From Anthoceros angustus (lineage: Eukaryota > Streptophyta > Anthocerotopsida > Anthocerotales > Anthocerotaceae): 64,000 bases of DNA. Shown in pieces: positions 24,528-35,638 of the stretch. Numbering within the stretch: the stretch's first letter is position 1; each line of letters begins with the position of its first letter. Made by a program: the position numbers and the translations under genes. The notes under the pieces were generated by a model that saw only the letters and a list, made by a program, of their open reading frames with translations, had not been told where the DNA came from and made no database searches. The stretch lies in NCBI GenBank assembly GCA_010909165.1, contig MU008164.1, positions 2,066,001-2,130,000 on the forward strand, read 5' to 3'.

Positions 24528-25855
24528 TCGCTCAAGCTCTGCAGTCGTCGCTTAGCTTGCAAGTGACTTTCCCTGAGATGTAAGGCTTAAGTTAAAAAGC
24601 AATAAAATGTGTACTACATCGTTCCACATCCTGGCCAATGAATGCTCCGATGGAATCGTATTGGCAGACATGCAGTAACACAATCCATGGCCTCCATGGG
24701 GACAGCCGTAATGGAGAGACCCGCTTCCCGACTCCGATCCCAGATCTCTGTTTCAGCAGATGAGTTTCCACTGCATCTACGGCACCGAGCAAGTGGTGCA
24801 TCAAGCAGGCCGGCCCGACCTGGCTTACAGCATCCATGGCCACTGACTCTTCTTCCCTTTCCACCGCTGGTAATGGTAACATCTGGAACAGAAACTGCGG
24901 TTTGTGGACCGTGTGACCTTGCTGATAGTTCCTTTTCTGCGGTATCAGCTCAGGAGGTGGCGCAGTCTCGGTCCTCGAACATCGCGCATATGTGAGAACA
25001 GTTTTCTTATTCGGGAGAGATGGGGTGAGCCCATCTACCAAATGACATCCCGCTTTTAAACTAGCCTCCATACATGTTGTATCACAATGTACTTATGCAT
25101 CCGGAACATCAAGAGCACAACAAATATATGGGAAAATAAGACTTTATTGTAAAAAAGAGATGAAAAAACCCATCCTCCCCAAAAAACGAAAAATCCAATG
25201 AAGGGCACCATGCTAGGGACTAGCCCCACAACAACAAATATATTAGAACCTCTAAAATATGAATTGATTCATCTCCTCAATATATATATATACTTGGATA
25301 TAAGTATATGTAAGTTGAATTTCTAGTTATACATACCAAAAAACCAGAAGGGTCTCCATAATAAGAAGGGGTGAAGAAATCTCCTCAATATATATATGCG
25401 CTTGAATATAAGTATATGTAAGTTGAATTTCTAGTTATACATACCCAAAAACCAGGAGGGTCTCCATGATGAGAAGGGGTGAAGAAATCGTTCTATTATA
25501 TTTCTCTTTCCTTGGAGACTTTCATCATCTCACTTTCTCAACTCTCTAGTCTAGGTTTAGAATCTTATTTTTTCTTAGTTTTTATCTTGGGTAGACTTCT
25601 ATTCACTACTATATTTATTACTTAAAATCGTAGCATTTTTCTCACTCTCTATATAAATACTTAACTCTATTACATCTAAAAATAATATAATAATATATTT
25701 GTGGTGAGCATCGAGTCCAATAGATAATTATCTTCCACGGGCCATCTTATGACAGTACCTAGGAGGAGGGTATTTACTGTTCAAACTAATATAAAAGGTT
25801 TTCCACATTTAAGTAAAACAACTAGGAAGTTATAGGCAGGTTGAATTGCACGCAA
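24528..25855. other. Gene-free stretch with a 110-bp tandem duplication
   Basis: After the 3' end of the secreted-protein gene there is a moderately GC-rich part (24600-25070). It has overlapping ORFs on both strands (159 codons minus, 117 plus), none with a recognisable domain. An AT-rich part follows. A segment with 'aagttgaatttctagttata' and 'gggtctccat(a/g)at(a/g)ag' occurs twice, at about 25271-25380 and 25381-25490. No gene is supported. Confidence 0.5.
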
Positions 25856-25927
25856 ATCAGAGTGGCGCAGCGGAAGCGTGGTGGGCCCATAACCCACAGG
25901 TCCCAGGATCGAAACCTGGCTCTGATA
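25856..25927 (+). tRNA. Initiator tRNA-Met (CAU)
   Basis: A 72-nt cloverleaf starts ATCAGAG and ends CTCTGAT plus discriminator A; the seven acceptor pairs are perfect, including the A1-U72 pair typical of eukaryotic initiators. The A box (TGGCGCAGCGG) and B box (GGATCGAAACC, unusual GAUCGAAA initiator T-loop) are intact. The anticodon loop reads CCCATAA with CAT anticodon on a GGG/CCC-flanked stem. No intron and no encoded CCA. It matches the plant cytosolic initiator tRNA as I know it. Confidence 0.95.
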
Positions 25928-25964
25928 TAAGTTATGGCTGGCTCTGATATAAGTTATGGCTATC
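25916..25964 (+). repeat. 24-bp tandem duplication covering the tRNA 3' end
   Basis: The sequence 'tggctctgatataagttatg' plus 'gc' ends the tRNA gene and is immediately repeated. This leaves a spare copy of the 3' acceptor strand downstream. The duplicate has no 5' partner, so it makes no second tRNA. Confidence 0.8.
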
Positions 25965-26171
25965 ACTCGTTCCACCTCCTCCTCGTTCTCCTACGTTTTC
26001 CTTCCATCATCATATGCTATGATTTCCATAATAAGCGGTTTCCATAATAAGCCGTCTTACAAGGTTTTAGTTGAGGTTTTGATGGTGCCGCTGGTGAGCT
26101 GAGAGACGCGGAGAAGCAACCCGAATGTTGGGAGGAGCAAACCGAATGTTGGAAAGTTTCGGTGCAACGGA

Positions 26172-29100
26172 ATGTGGATCATTTCGGATCGAGCAAGGGA
26201 GGCGCTTGTAGTTTTCATGCTGGTGGCTAGAGTAATATGTGCCTTGCATTCTGCAGCCGACACTGTATCCTTGTCACACGAGAAATGGGGGCTGCTCTTG
26301 CTCAGTGCGGTTGCAGCAGCAGTGGATTCTGGAATTCTCAAGAGCAGTTTGCAAACGTTGAAACCCAGGTTAGAGTGTGTCGGATTTTGTAATTCTGCTC
26401 GCGCATCACTCTTGGTCCATGAATTGCAAAATTCATCTGCATGTTGATGGGTTGATTTATCGGTAGGTTGGATCCTTCATCGGGGGTTCTGTTGGGAGCT
26501 CTCACGTGGCCTATTGAGTTTGCCGCACGTGCTGTTCAGTCCTTCAGGAATTCCTCTTCTGAATTAGCAGGTGAGATTTTGGGCTCCTCCTTGAATGGAG
26601 TTTGAGGTTTTGGACGATGCCCACGAAGCTGAGACACTTTTCTCTGATGCAAGACTGGATAACTTTCTCCGTTTTTGTTACAGGAGTTGAGACACTTAAG
26701 TTCCAGTTCTGGATTGCCACCTGCTGCAGTTTCAGGCTGGCGCTGTGCTCTGCTGACATCTCTGGGAAGCGCACGAAGAAAAATGAGCACTTTGATGAAA
26801 AGGGAATAGCAAATAGGCGCTCCACTTGTCTATCGGCTGTGGACGTGGAGTTTTTGCTGTGTCTGGCTACTTTTCTAGTTTCCTCTCTCCTGCCCCGACC
26901 ACAATCAGGTAGTGGGTTGATGCGCCGAATGGCTGCAGGCCTTGGTTTGGATCCTGCATTCTTTTCACTTTGCTATTGTTTGACTTTGAGTAGGGCTTGG
27001 AGTATTCGGCTTCGGATGGATTCTGTTACTGTCAGCCGCATGCAAGTTTGTGTTCAAGTACGTCTTGGAGACCTTCCCCGGTTGTGTAACACCAGGTTTT
27101 TACTTCTTTCTGTGAGTTCTTCTGTGGACTATTGCTTTGTTCGTTCTTGCCCTGCCTGGGTTGTACGCTTATTGTTTCTTCTCGCCGATGCTCTTCATTT
27201 GATGTCACTGCTTATGTCTCCGATCTGTTTTGTCAAAGGTGAGGCTTTGTTAGTGACAGAAGGACTTGTCCTGTATCTTGGCAATGCAAGTGCATATGCT
27301 TTGAGCAAGGTTCGTCCAGAAGATCTTGTCAATTACAGTTCAGCCATCTTGAGGTAGTAACATGTCCTGAATAGGCAAACACGATAACTGTTTGTTGTGA
27401 CACTGCCTTTTAGGTAGGAAGATTCAAGCCTCTTCTCAATCACGGCTATGGAGTTGAGGATGGACGATTGGATGCAGTACATGCTCTTTTGCAGGTGCAC
27501 ATTAGACCATTGGATTATGAAAAGCAGCTTTAACTTTCACATTTGATTTTCCAAGTTGATATTTCTATCTAGTTTTGAAAGTTGGCTAGAACATGACCAA
27601 CCAGTGAATGTGAACAGGCACTTACGCTGGGGTTGCTGCTTGTACCATGGCTTTTCAGAGTCCTGGTTAGTGTTGTAACTAGTGGCCTGGATACCCCAAG
27701 AATTAGAAGGGCAGCAATTGGAAGTCCCCACACGACATCTGCTGGGAATTCAGTTCTGTTTCTCATTGTACTTGCCGTGATAGTCACGATCTTTGTACCT
27801 ATCTGGTTCGGAGCTGTTACAGGCCTTCAGCAACCCCTGTTACTCTGGTAAGCTGAAACTTTCAGCGTTCTTCTTAGTATGTTTCGGGGAGGGGATCTTG
27901 TGCCAACATTTTTTCAATGTTTTTGAGCAGGATGTTCAATTTCATTCTGGAAGAATTCTGGCAGAGGTTTGCTCTCTGCCTGTTCTGGGCGGTCACTTTG
28001 ATTGTATCAATTAGCCTAATTCTTAGGGTCGCTAAGCGTGGGAAAGTTGCTACAATTATTGTACGCAAGTACTACCATATATTGGCAGTGGTTCTTTTCA
28101 CTCCTGGGCTCCTGCTTCAGGTACCTATCTTAGTATCACGTTAGTCAACTTGAGTCGAAAGTGGGCTGCACTATTTCTCCATGTACGACTAGCTGCTCAA
28201 TTCTTTCGCCATACACCAGCTTGTCTGCCTTACTGCAATAATCTCTGTCTTTGCAGCCTGACTTCCTGCGACTTGCGTTTGGGGTAGCGTTTGCTGGCTT
28301 TGTTGTAGTCGAGATGTTCAGAGTAAGTGTGTTTCTTCCCTAGCTTTTGTGTTTGAGTTGGTGTCGTAACTTGATGTGGTAGCTGAGAACCTTTTCTTGG
28401 TACATTTCTTTGCAGGTTTGGCGGTTACCACCAATAGGGGAATGGGTTCACCAGTTCATGAAAGGTTTTACTGACAGTCGAGATTCAGACCTTCTGATCA
28501 TCAGGTGAAACAAGGCACAAGTTCTCTGTCAGGCCGACACGCCTGTCAGCTTTGAAGCCTAACAGATGAACTGGGGTTTTTTCGTGTGCAGTCACTTTTC
28601 ACTTTTGGTTGGTTGTGCAATGCCTCTTTGGCTCAACAAATCAGGGGATTTTTGTTTAGCACCTTATGCAGGGATATTGAGTCTTGGTATTGGCGACACA
28701 ATGGTATGTTGTGTGCTATGTGTGATCAGGTGATGTGGTATGGCTTGAGATTTGTCTACGCTCGTCGTTCACAAAGTATTTTGCTCTTAGGCATCTCTGG
28801 TAGGAGTGAAGTATGGCAGCATCCAACTGAGCAAGACCAATAGTATGTCCGCTTTGTTTCCCGTTGTCACCTTACCTTCACGGTTGTCTTATCCCTACGC
28901 TCTTTATTGAAGTACACCTTCCAATTTGTAGGGAAGACAGTGGAAGGAACGATGGGGGGGATAGTTTCCATGCTCTTAGCCTGTTGTTTGCTCACTTCCC
29001 TTCTGGTGCAAGGCATCACGACACGACAGGTAACTCGCCATCTCACCAGGAGTTTCTGGTAGGAAGTAAGCAATGCTCGTGGTCTGTTTCGATACTGACA

Positions 29101-29226
29101 GATGTATTCCTCCAGCTGTGGTCAATGATCGGAGCCGTTACAGGTGCTGGATTGCTGGAGGCTTACACTACCCAACTTGATAATGCATTTGTGCCCCTCA
29201 TTTTGCATGCCCTTTTCCTTCTTTAA
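26172..29226 (+). CDS. Dolichol kinase (14 exons, 575 aa)
   Basis: The enzyme makes dolichyl phosphate from dolichol using CTP, at the ER membrane. Dolichyl phosphate carries sugars for N-glycosylation. Exons: 26172-26368, 26467-26570, 26684-26908, 26994-27095, 27239-27309, 27414-27494, 27618-27847, 27931-28120, 28257-28322, 28416-28504, 28592-28703, 28791-28842, 28932-29029, 29116-29226. All phases agree. Conserved marks: GEALLVTEGLVLY, VRKYYH, HQFMKGFTDSRDS, the CTP-binding loop GILSLGIGDTMASLVG, KTVEGTMGG, and the C-terminal LLEAYTTQLDNAFVPL. Hydrophobic segments recur along the whole chain, as expected for this polytopic family. It aligns from memory with Arabidopsis DOK1/EVN over nearly the full length. 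The start is the first ATG of the exon; no upstream exon is seen. Confidence 0.94.
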
Positions 29227-29687
29227 ATTAAGGCATTTGCAAGGAGCTGGCGTCTTCTACCTTGAAGCACCGTTGTGGTAGGTCATAGCTCATGGTATGC
29301 CTACCAGTCGGCTTTGCATCTCACAAGTAGTAGGTCGGGAAGTTGAGCTTAGAGTTCCAGTACAGGCGCGTGTGCTGTGGAAGCTGCTGCTTTCAAGAAA
29401 CAACCCACGCGGTAAAAATTACGAAATAGATCTAGAATTATTCAAGGCGTATTGTGAACCACTCTTGGTGGTCAGACAAAACGTCACCTGGAGCCACGGA
29501 GGGCAGTATTAACTGAGAAGACAAGCCTTTACCTCGTAATAAGGAGGGAAGCGCAGTTGTGCAAGAATCTGCGAGAAAAGCTCAAGATCAGAAGACGCAG
29601 GGAAAACGAAATCACATCAATTGCGTCAGGGACTTCCACTACCTCCGAAGGGCTCAATGGTTGTAAGGACGTGCACTCGTCTGGTTG
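29227..29687. other. 3' ends of convergent dolichol kinase and PPR genes
   Basis: The two genes converge here. A 71-codon ORF on the + strand (29297-29512) shows no recognisable homology and is probably chance. No terminator-like or RNA feature was recognised. Confidence 0.5.
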
Positions 29688-32600
29688 TCAATGCTGAACA
29701 GCACATGTACAGTGCCCATTAATGAAATGGTGAACATGATGTGCGTCTCGAACTATTATATGTCGCTTTTCAATGCTAGAGATGCGTTTGCAGTAGGTGT
29801 GACAGTCATTGCACATCTTCACATTTTTGGTGACCAGCAATGTTGTGGCATCAGGAGTGTTCCGAAGACCATAGGCCAGTGCCAGTTTCTCAGCGTGCCC
29901 ACACAACACATTGTCCTTCTCCTTGTCAAAAACTGGCTTCCCAATCTCTATTTCTGGGACATGACCATTTTCCTTAAGCTGCAAATCCTGACTCCTTAGC
30001 TTTGAGAAAACATCTGTGTCTTCAACGACAATAAACGAGTGGACCTTGCTGTTCACTTCAATCCAAGCCTGTGCAGGCTTCCTGTAAGCACCTGCTGACT
30101 TTCTCAAGGTTTCAATGAGATCTACATCCCTCCACCTCCCTGCATTGGCATACATGCCTGCCAAAAGTACATAAGCAGTTGCATTTTGAGGTTCCAATCG
30201 TGTGAGATGGTCAAAGCATCGCCTTCCACGCTCAATGTCACCATGGATTGTGCAGGCACTCAGCAACGATGTCCACCCACCACTGGTATTGTCAAATGGC
30301 ATAGTTTGCAGCATAATTTCTGCCTCATCTAGCTGGCCTGTCAGCCCAAAAAGGTCAACCATGCATAAGTAGTGGTCAACCCCTGGCTCGATGCCATATG
30401 ATTCCACCATCATTTTAAAACACTGCCGTCCTTCATCCACCAGGCCCTCACGACTGCAGGCCATGACTAGGCAGAGAAATGTCTCCTCATTGGGATCAAC
30501 CCCATGCTCCTGCATCTGCTGGAAACACTGCATTGTCCTCTGAGCACCATGCTCTTGACGGCAGGCATGCAGTAAAGCGGTCCATGTAGCCACAGTTCGT
30601 GTGGGCAATCCGATGAATACTTGAAGTGCATCTTCAAAGTTTCCACACTTCGCATACATGTCCACCAGGCTGCTACCAACAACCACATCATCAGCTTCCA
30701 GCTGTCTTTCCAAAATTTGCCTATGCAGCTGCTTTCCCTCTTGAAAGGCTCCAACACCACCACATGCCCTTAGGAGGGACACAAAGGTGGCAGGATTGGC
30801 TGCAGTTATACCCTCTTGTTGCATGTTCGCATACAGAGAAAGAGCTTCATGACCGAGCTCATTATCAGCATACCCTGTGATCATCACATTCCATGTCACA
30901 ATATCCCTCGTGGGCAACCTGTCAAAGACCTTGCGAGCTTCATCGAGGCTTCTAGATTTTGTATACAAGTTCACCAGGCTACTGCCAACAGCCACATCTG
31001 CTTCCAGTCCCCTCTTGCGAATTTGGGCATGAATCTTCTTGCCGTTGTCTATATCTCCAACACTCGCGCAGGCCTTGAGGAGGTTCACGAATGTAGAATT
31101 GTTAGCTGGAGTAATACCCTCCTTTTGCATCGTTTCATAAAGAGAAAGGGCTTCTTGAGCAAGTCCATGCTGCGAATATCCTGTAATCATTGCAGTCCAT
31201 GTAACCACATCCTTTGAGGACAGTCTGTCAAAAACCCTACGAGCATCCTCTAAGCTACTGCACTTTGTGTACATGTCCACCAGGCTGTTACCTACAACCA
31301 CATCCGTTTCAAGCCCTTGTTCCCGAATCAGGGAATGAAGCTCCTTGCCTTCATGTAAAGCCCCGATGCTGGCACACGCCTTTAGAAGGCATGAGAATGT
31401 GAAATGATTTGCTACTGTGCTGGCCTCTCGTCGCATGCTTGCAAATAGAGTCAGAGCTTCTTGACCTCGCCCACGCAGAGCATACCCTGATATCATCGCA
31501 TTCCATGTTACCACATTCCTTGTAGACAATCTGTTGAACACGCTTTGAGCATTGTCCAAGCTCCCACACTTTGCATACATGTCCACCAGGCAGCTGCCAA
31601 TAACTGCATCTATTTCCAAACCTTTCTCCTGGAGCTCAAAATGAAGCTGCTTCCCTTGAAGCAGATTCGCAGTGTCAGTGCATGCTTTAAGGAGGCACAC
31701 ATATGTGGTACTATTGGCTGGAATGCCTTCCTGCACCATCCTAGCATAGAGAACAAGGGCTTCGTGCCCAAGCCCATGGTCAACATACCCTGCAATCATG
31801 GCAGTCCATGTCCCCACATCTCTTATGACTAGTGTATCGAACACTGCTCGAGCATCCTCCAAGCTCTTACACTTCACATACATGTCCACTAAGCTGGTGG
31901 CAATCGCGGCATCAAAATCAAGTCTCTTTGCCCGAATTTGAGAATGAAGCTGCTTGCCCTCCTGTAAAGCTCCAAGGCTAGCACATGCTTTCAGAAGGCA
32001 GGCATATGTATACTGATTTGCTTCGCTGGTGGCCTCCCTTTGCATACCAGCATAGAGATCAAGGGCGTCTCGCCCTAGCCCTTGCTGAACATATCCAGCA
32101 AGCATGGCAGTCCACGTCACCACATCTCTTATGGGTAAGCTGTCAAACACTCTCCGTGCATCCACTACACTCCCACACTTGGCATACATGTCTACTATAC
32201 AGTTCCCAACAACAACATCAGCTTCAAGACCTCGCTTTTGAATCTGGGAATGAAGCTGTTTTCCCTCGTTAAGAGCCCGAACAGAAGCACATGCTTTCAA
32301 CAAGGACGCAAATGTGACATGATTGGCCATATCGATGCCCTCCTGCTGCATGCTTCCATACAGGGCAAGTGCTTCTCGAGCCAGTCCATGCTGAGCATAT
32401 GCAGCAATCATAGTATTCCATGATACCACATCTTTTGTAGGTAGTCCATCGAACACTCTGCGAGCATTGTCCAGGCTCCCACATTTTGCATACATGTCAA
32501 CCAGACAGTTTCCAACGAATATGTTAGGCTCAACCGCACTTGCTAGAAGATCAGCATGGACCTCCTTGCCAGATGCTAAATCTGCAGCATTGGCACAGGC

Positions 32601-33095
32601 CTTCAGGACAGCCACAAATATGTGGTTGTTTGGCTTCACTGTTGACTGACGCATGTTCTGATAGAGTTTGATAGCCTGCAACGGCTGTTTACGCTCTGAA
32701 TGCGCCAAAATGACGGAGGCCCACATAAATGCATCTGGTGCACCTACTGTAGTGAAGACCTGCATTGCATCCTGCAACCTGCCCTGAGAAGTATACATGC
32801 GTATGACGTGATTGGCCAAGAAAGTGTTTGATTCATACCCACTTTTCAAAGCAAGTGCATGAATACGTTTGCCAACATCTAGATCCTTCTGTTCAATGGA
32901 TCCTTTAAGGACAAGGTAGTAGAGTGATGGGGAAACGTGACATCCTTTCCGTACCAGGTCTTCCACGGCTTCAACAGCCTCAGCCAAATTTCCCTCTGCA
33001 CATAATCTGCTCCAAGTTCCAGTGTCCAAGGCATCCTCACGCCTTGCCACCCTGCAAAGTCCATTGTAGTGTAAGCAGAAAAGACAAGATGCCAA
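29688..33095 (-). CDS. PLS-class PPR protein with DYW:KP-like domain (1135 aa, intronless in this frame)
   Basis: Organelle-targeted PPR editing factors read RNA by 35-residue repeats and edit with a cytidine deaminase-like DYW domain. Here about eight PLS triplets are visible; LVDMYAKCGSL..A..VF recurs every ~100 residues. An E-like region follows, then the DYW domain. Zn/catalytic motifs are kept: HAEK (1067-1070) and CNDCH (1095-1099). The PG box is RKPAQAWIEV (KPAQAW at 1006-1011) rather than the usual EPGCSWIEV type. The protein ends CTCAVQH instead of ...CGDYW. These two changes are features of the DYW:KP class of hornworts, lycophytes and ferns, linked experimentally to U-to-C editing. 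The target RNA is unknown. A plausible acceptor (ttgcag) near 33056-33062 means an upstream exon, perhaps from an ORF opening at 33355, could replace the first ~12 residues. A transit peptide is therefore not certain. Confidence 0.93.
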   Translation of the reverse strand: MASCLFCLHYNGLCRVARREDALDTGTWSRLCAEGNLAEAVEAVEDLVRKGCHVSPSLYYLVLKGSIEQKDLDVGKRIHALALKSGYESNTFLANHVIRMYTSQGRLQDAMQVFTTVGAPDAFMWASVILAHSERKQPLQAIKLYQNMRQSTVKPNNHIFVAVLKACANAADLASGKEVHADLLASAVEPNIFVGNCLVDMYAKCGSLDNARRVFDGLPTKDVVSWNTMIAAYAQHGLAREALALYGSMQQEGIDMANHVTFASLLKACASVRALNEGKQLHSQIQKRGLEADVVVGNCIVDMYAKCGSVVDARRVFDSLPIRDVVTWTAMLAGYVQQGLGRDALDLYAGMQREATSEANQYTYACLLKACASLGALQEGKQLHSQIRAKRLDFDAAIATSLVDMYVKCKSLEDARAVFDTLVIRDVGTWTAMIAGYVDHGLGHEALVLYARMVQEGIPANSTTYVCLLKACTDTANLLQGKQLHFELQEKGLEIDAVIGSCLVDMYAKCGSLDNAQSVFNRLSTRNVVTWNAMISGYALRGRGQEALTLFASMRREASTVANHFTFSCLLKACASIGALHEGKELHSLIREQGLETDVVVGNSLVDMYTKCSSLEDARRVFDRLSSKDVVTWTAMITGYSQHGLAQEALSLYETMQKEGITPANNSTFVNLLKACASVGDIDNGKKIHAQIRKRGLEADVAVGSSLVNLYTKSRSLDEARKVFDRLPTRDIVTWNVMITGYADNELGHEALSLYANMQQEGITAANPATFVSLLRACGGVGAFQEGKQLHRQILERQLEADDVVVGSSLVDMYAKCGNFEDALQVFIGLPTRTVATWTALLHACRQEHGAQRTMQCFQQMQEHGVDPNEETFLCLVMACSREGLVDEGRQCFKMMVESYGIEPGVDHYLCMVDLFGLTGQLDEAEIMLQTMPFDNTSGGWTSLLSACTIHGDIERGRRCFDHLTRLEPQNATAYVLLAGMYANAGRWRDVDLIETLRKSAGAYRKPAQAWIEVNSKVHSFIVVEDTDVFSKLRSQDLQLKENGHVPEIEIGKPVFDKEKDNVLCGHAEKLALAYGLRNTPDATTLLVTKNVKMCNDCHTYCKRISSIEKRHIIVRDAHHVHHFINGHCTCAVQH

Positions 33096-34193
33096 TCCAA
33101 GAATCTAGCCAAGCACAATGCACACTCCAGAGAAAGAACATACACTGGTGGTGGAAGAATCATAGAATTTTCAGTGTCCTCAACACCAGCTACAAAGTGC
33201 TCAACCCCAGCCTGGTGAGCTGCTTTCTCAGGTCGACAGTCCACCCATAAGCCCTTCCTGGTTGTTCTGTGCACGAAGGTCGGTTGATAGGGATCTGTCT
33301 GCAACGCTCCCATGGTTACATGGCTCACCAACACCTCAGGCTCGCCCCTGACCATTATCTACCCTTCAGACCTAAGGAATCAACAGATCGCAGAACTACC
33401 TGGCTCAACGCGTTGCCGCACCACTTGTTCAAATTGCTTGTCCAAAGTCTGGCACTGCGATCCGCTGCAAGACAATTATGAATAAGCATCATAAAGCTCA
33501 TCAGCCAGGCAGAACGTAAGCGCAGACGGTACAACACGAGTTCTTACTTGCGGAGTATTCGTCAGCAGGGCCCGGCAACGCGGATGGAAGCCTACACCTA
33601 TCACCCGGACGACTGGAATGACGCGGTCTCCTCCGTATCAGCCCGGACACAGCCCCTTGCCCACCACATTTTGACATTCTGTGCTTATTTTGGGACACAG
33701 AGCTACTATCGACTATTGCAGCCAGGTCAGCGGCCGGCTCTTTTTCCCCAACCCAGCACTCTGGCTATCACAAAATTCTGGGAGGCGATGGCTATGGATG
33801 CTGCTCCAGTAGTGCCACGTTTATTGCATCCGGCCAGCTTCCGTGAATTCCACAGCCTCTTGGGATGCCAGGCAAGCAATTTGCATCCTCCTTCAGGTGG
33901 ATCATCCTGCAAGACAGTCCAGGCATCGTGGCATCGAAACATCTCGAAGCTGAGCGGCCGCAAGTCGAAGCGATCCCGAGTACTGGTGGCCGGTTTGTCA
34001 TTGCAACCATGTTTCACAGCTCAACTCAGTCTGATTGCATGTAACAACTGAAGACTTCCACGGGTTGGAGTGTCACGTCGGCAGGTGATCTCCATTTGGC
34101 CGACTGCTACGGCAAAAGCGAAAAAAGGGGATAATTTTCAAATTGTGAATTACACAGCACGGTGGATTGAACGCAACCATGGCTACAAGCTTG
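33096..34193. other. Interval between PPR and NAA50, no supported gene
   Basis: Part of this is likely leader or a 5' exon of the minus-strand PPR gene (a minus ORF runs on to 33355). A 167-codon plus-strand ORF (33548-34051) overlaps a 96-codon minus ORF. Neither shows a domain I recognise, and neither is supported as a gene. Confidence 0.45.
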
Positions 34194-34865
34194 TCATGAA
34201 GCTGGTGCTAGTCTCTTGGACAGGACATAGCAATCAGGTGGTTCAATTCGTTTGTAATAGTCACGGATGGTCTGAGTGATTTGAAAGCCAAACTTCTCAT
34301 AAAACTGAATGGCTTCAGTATTGTTGGTCTGCACATGCAGGTATGCTTCCACGATATTGGAGTCCTGCTCACAAAGGTCCAAGCTGTTCTTCAAGAGCTT
34401 CGAACCTGCAACGAACAGGACATACTCAAGGCAGCTCCCAGGAATCCAGAGCATCAACTTCCAGAAATTCAGCACCGCACACAGAATCCTCACCAATGCC
34501 CAGCCTTCGGTATGGAGCAAGAACTCCTAACGTCATGATGTACAAACAGACCCCGGCCTCCTTCTTCTCAAGCCGGCAAGCAATGGAGCCCACACACACA
34601 TCTCCGTAGTAAGCTGAAACGACACCAGAATTGCAAACTTAGCAACCATCTCCCAATGACAGCAGATCTCGACAAAGCATCCCTGGATTTTAAGCTTCCC
34701 CCAGAAGGTACCTAGCTTGGTGAAGTCCCCAGACGACAGAGCGTCAGTGTAAAATTGGTCATGGTACTTCACTGGAAAGATGGCCGTGTTCAGCTTCCTC
34801 AGCTGCATCACATTCTTGTCCCGAACATTGTCGAAAGTGAGTGCCACCTCGTGCGGGCGCCCCAT
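34194..34865 (-). CDS. NAA50: N-alpha-acetyltransferase 50 (NAA50/SAN), 161 aa, three exons
   Basis: A GNAT-family enzyme that acetylates protein N-termini starting with Met and associates with the NatA complex at the ribosome. Exons on the minus strand are 34712-34865, 34494-34613 and 34194-34405. They sum to 486 nt and join in phase. Order: VRDKNVMQLRKLNTAIFPV at the N-terminus, CRLEKKEAG, the TLGVLAPYRRLGIGSKLL acetyl-CoA-binding loop (R/Q-x-x-G-x-G/A motif as RRLGIG), LHVQTNNTEAIQFYEKFGF, and the YY...IEPPDCYVL end typical of NAA50. Length matches plant homologues (about 165). The start is the ATG at 34865; an upstream in-frame GTG at 34877 is not needed. Confidence 0.94.
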
Positions 34866-35638
34866 CTCCCTCCGCACCCACAGCTCACCACATCTGCATC
34901 CCAGAGAGGAAGGTGACCACTAAACAGCTCCAACTCTCCAGGCATTCCACCACCAAACCGCCTGCCTACAGCCAGCACCAGGCAATATAGAAGAAAATAG
35001 GCTGGATGGAAAAGCTACCAGCACACTGTTAGGACGGATTCGCCAGGAGATCGGTGTCCAACTGGTTGCGGTAACGCATGGCCATGGCTAGGGTTTCTTA
35101 CTACGTGGTCCATGGAGTGAGAACCCTAGCACTTGCCCTTGCTTTGTGTTATACGTTACACACACTGCACATGGGGGTGCAAAGCTCCCAAGCTGCGGCC
35201 CTGCCATTTCCGCTTTGGGCAGTATTATCCGCTTTTTTAAGGAACTTAATCTAGAGCTGAAAGATACTTCTTTGAGAGGCTGGGGTCTACACGTAACAGG
35301 ATAGGAAGAATTAGCTTCGACCCCCATGTTCATCCCCATCCTCGCAGGCCACAAAGGCTTCGAAGGAAGCCCATGGTTTTGAACTAGGGAGGCTGGGGTC
35401 TACAGCCCAAGGCGAGTTCGGCGTGCGAGTAGCACCCACCCACCTCCTTTTCTCAAGGTGGTCATGACCTAGACTACTTAAACGTTCCCATGCGAGCAAG
35501 GTGCTGTGTCCTAAAAACTGGTCGATAAATGGCGTTTAAAAAGGGAGGGTATGGTCCCTCCTAACTTGGCCCGAGCTGCAAAGCTGCGAGTCCAAACCCT
35601 AAGGCTTGTCCAGCTTCGTGGATTTGTGCCGGATAATC
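34866..35638. promoter_or_regulatory. Divergent intergenic region between NAA50 and EMB514
   Basis: About 770 bp separate the divergent start codons of NAA50 (-) and EMB514 (+), so both promoters must lie here. The sequence 'aaaccctaagg' just before EMB514 (about 35595) and 'aaaccctag' complements near 35085-35130 resemble the telo-box AAACCCTA, common in promoters of plant translation and ribosome genes. No TATA box is obvious. The ORFs inside have no recognisable family. Confidence 0.45.

Noticed and set aside
32879-33355. 158-codon minus ORF as a separate gene before the PPR gene
   Set aside because: It runs into the PPR coding region in another frame. At most its first part could be an upstream exon of the PPR gene.
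33548-34051. 167-codon plus-strand ORF
   Set aside because: No domain, no splice context, overlaps opposite-strand ORFs of similar length in mixed-composition DNA.
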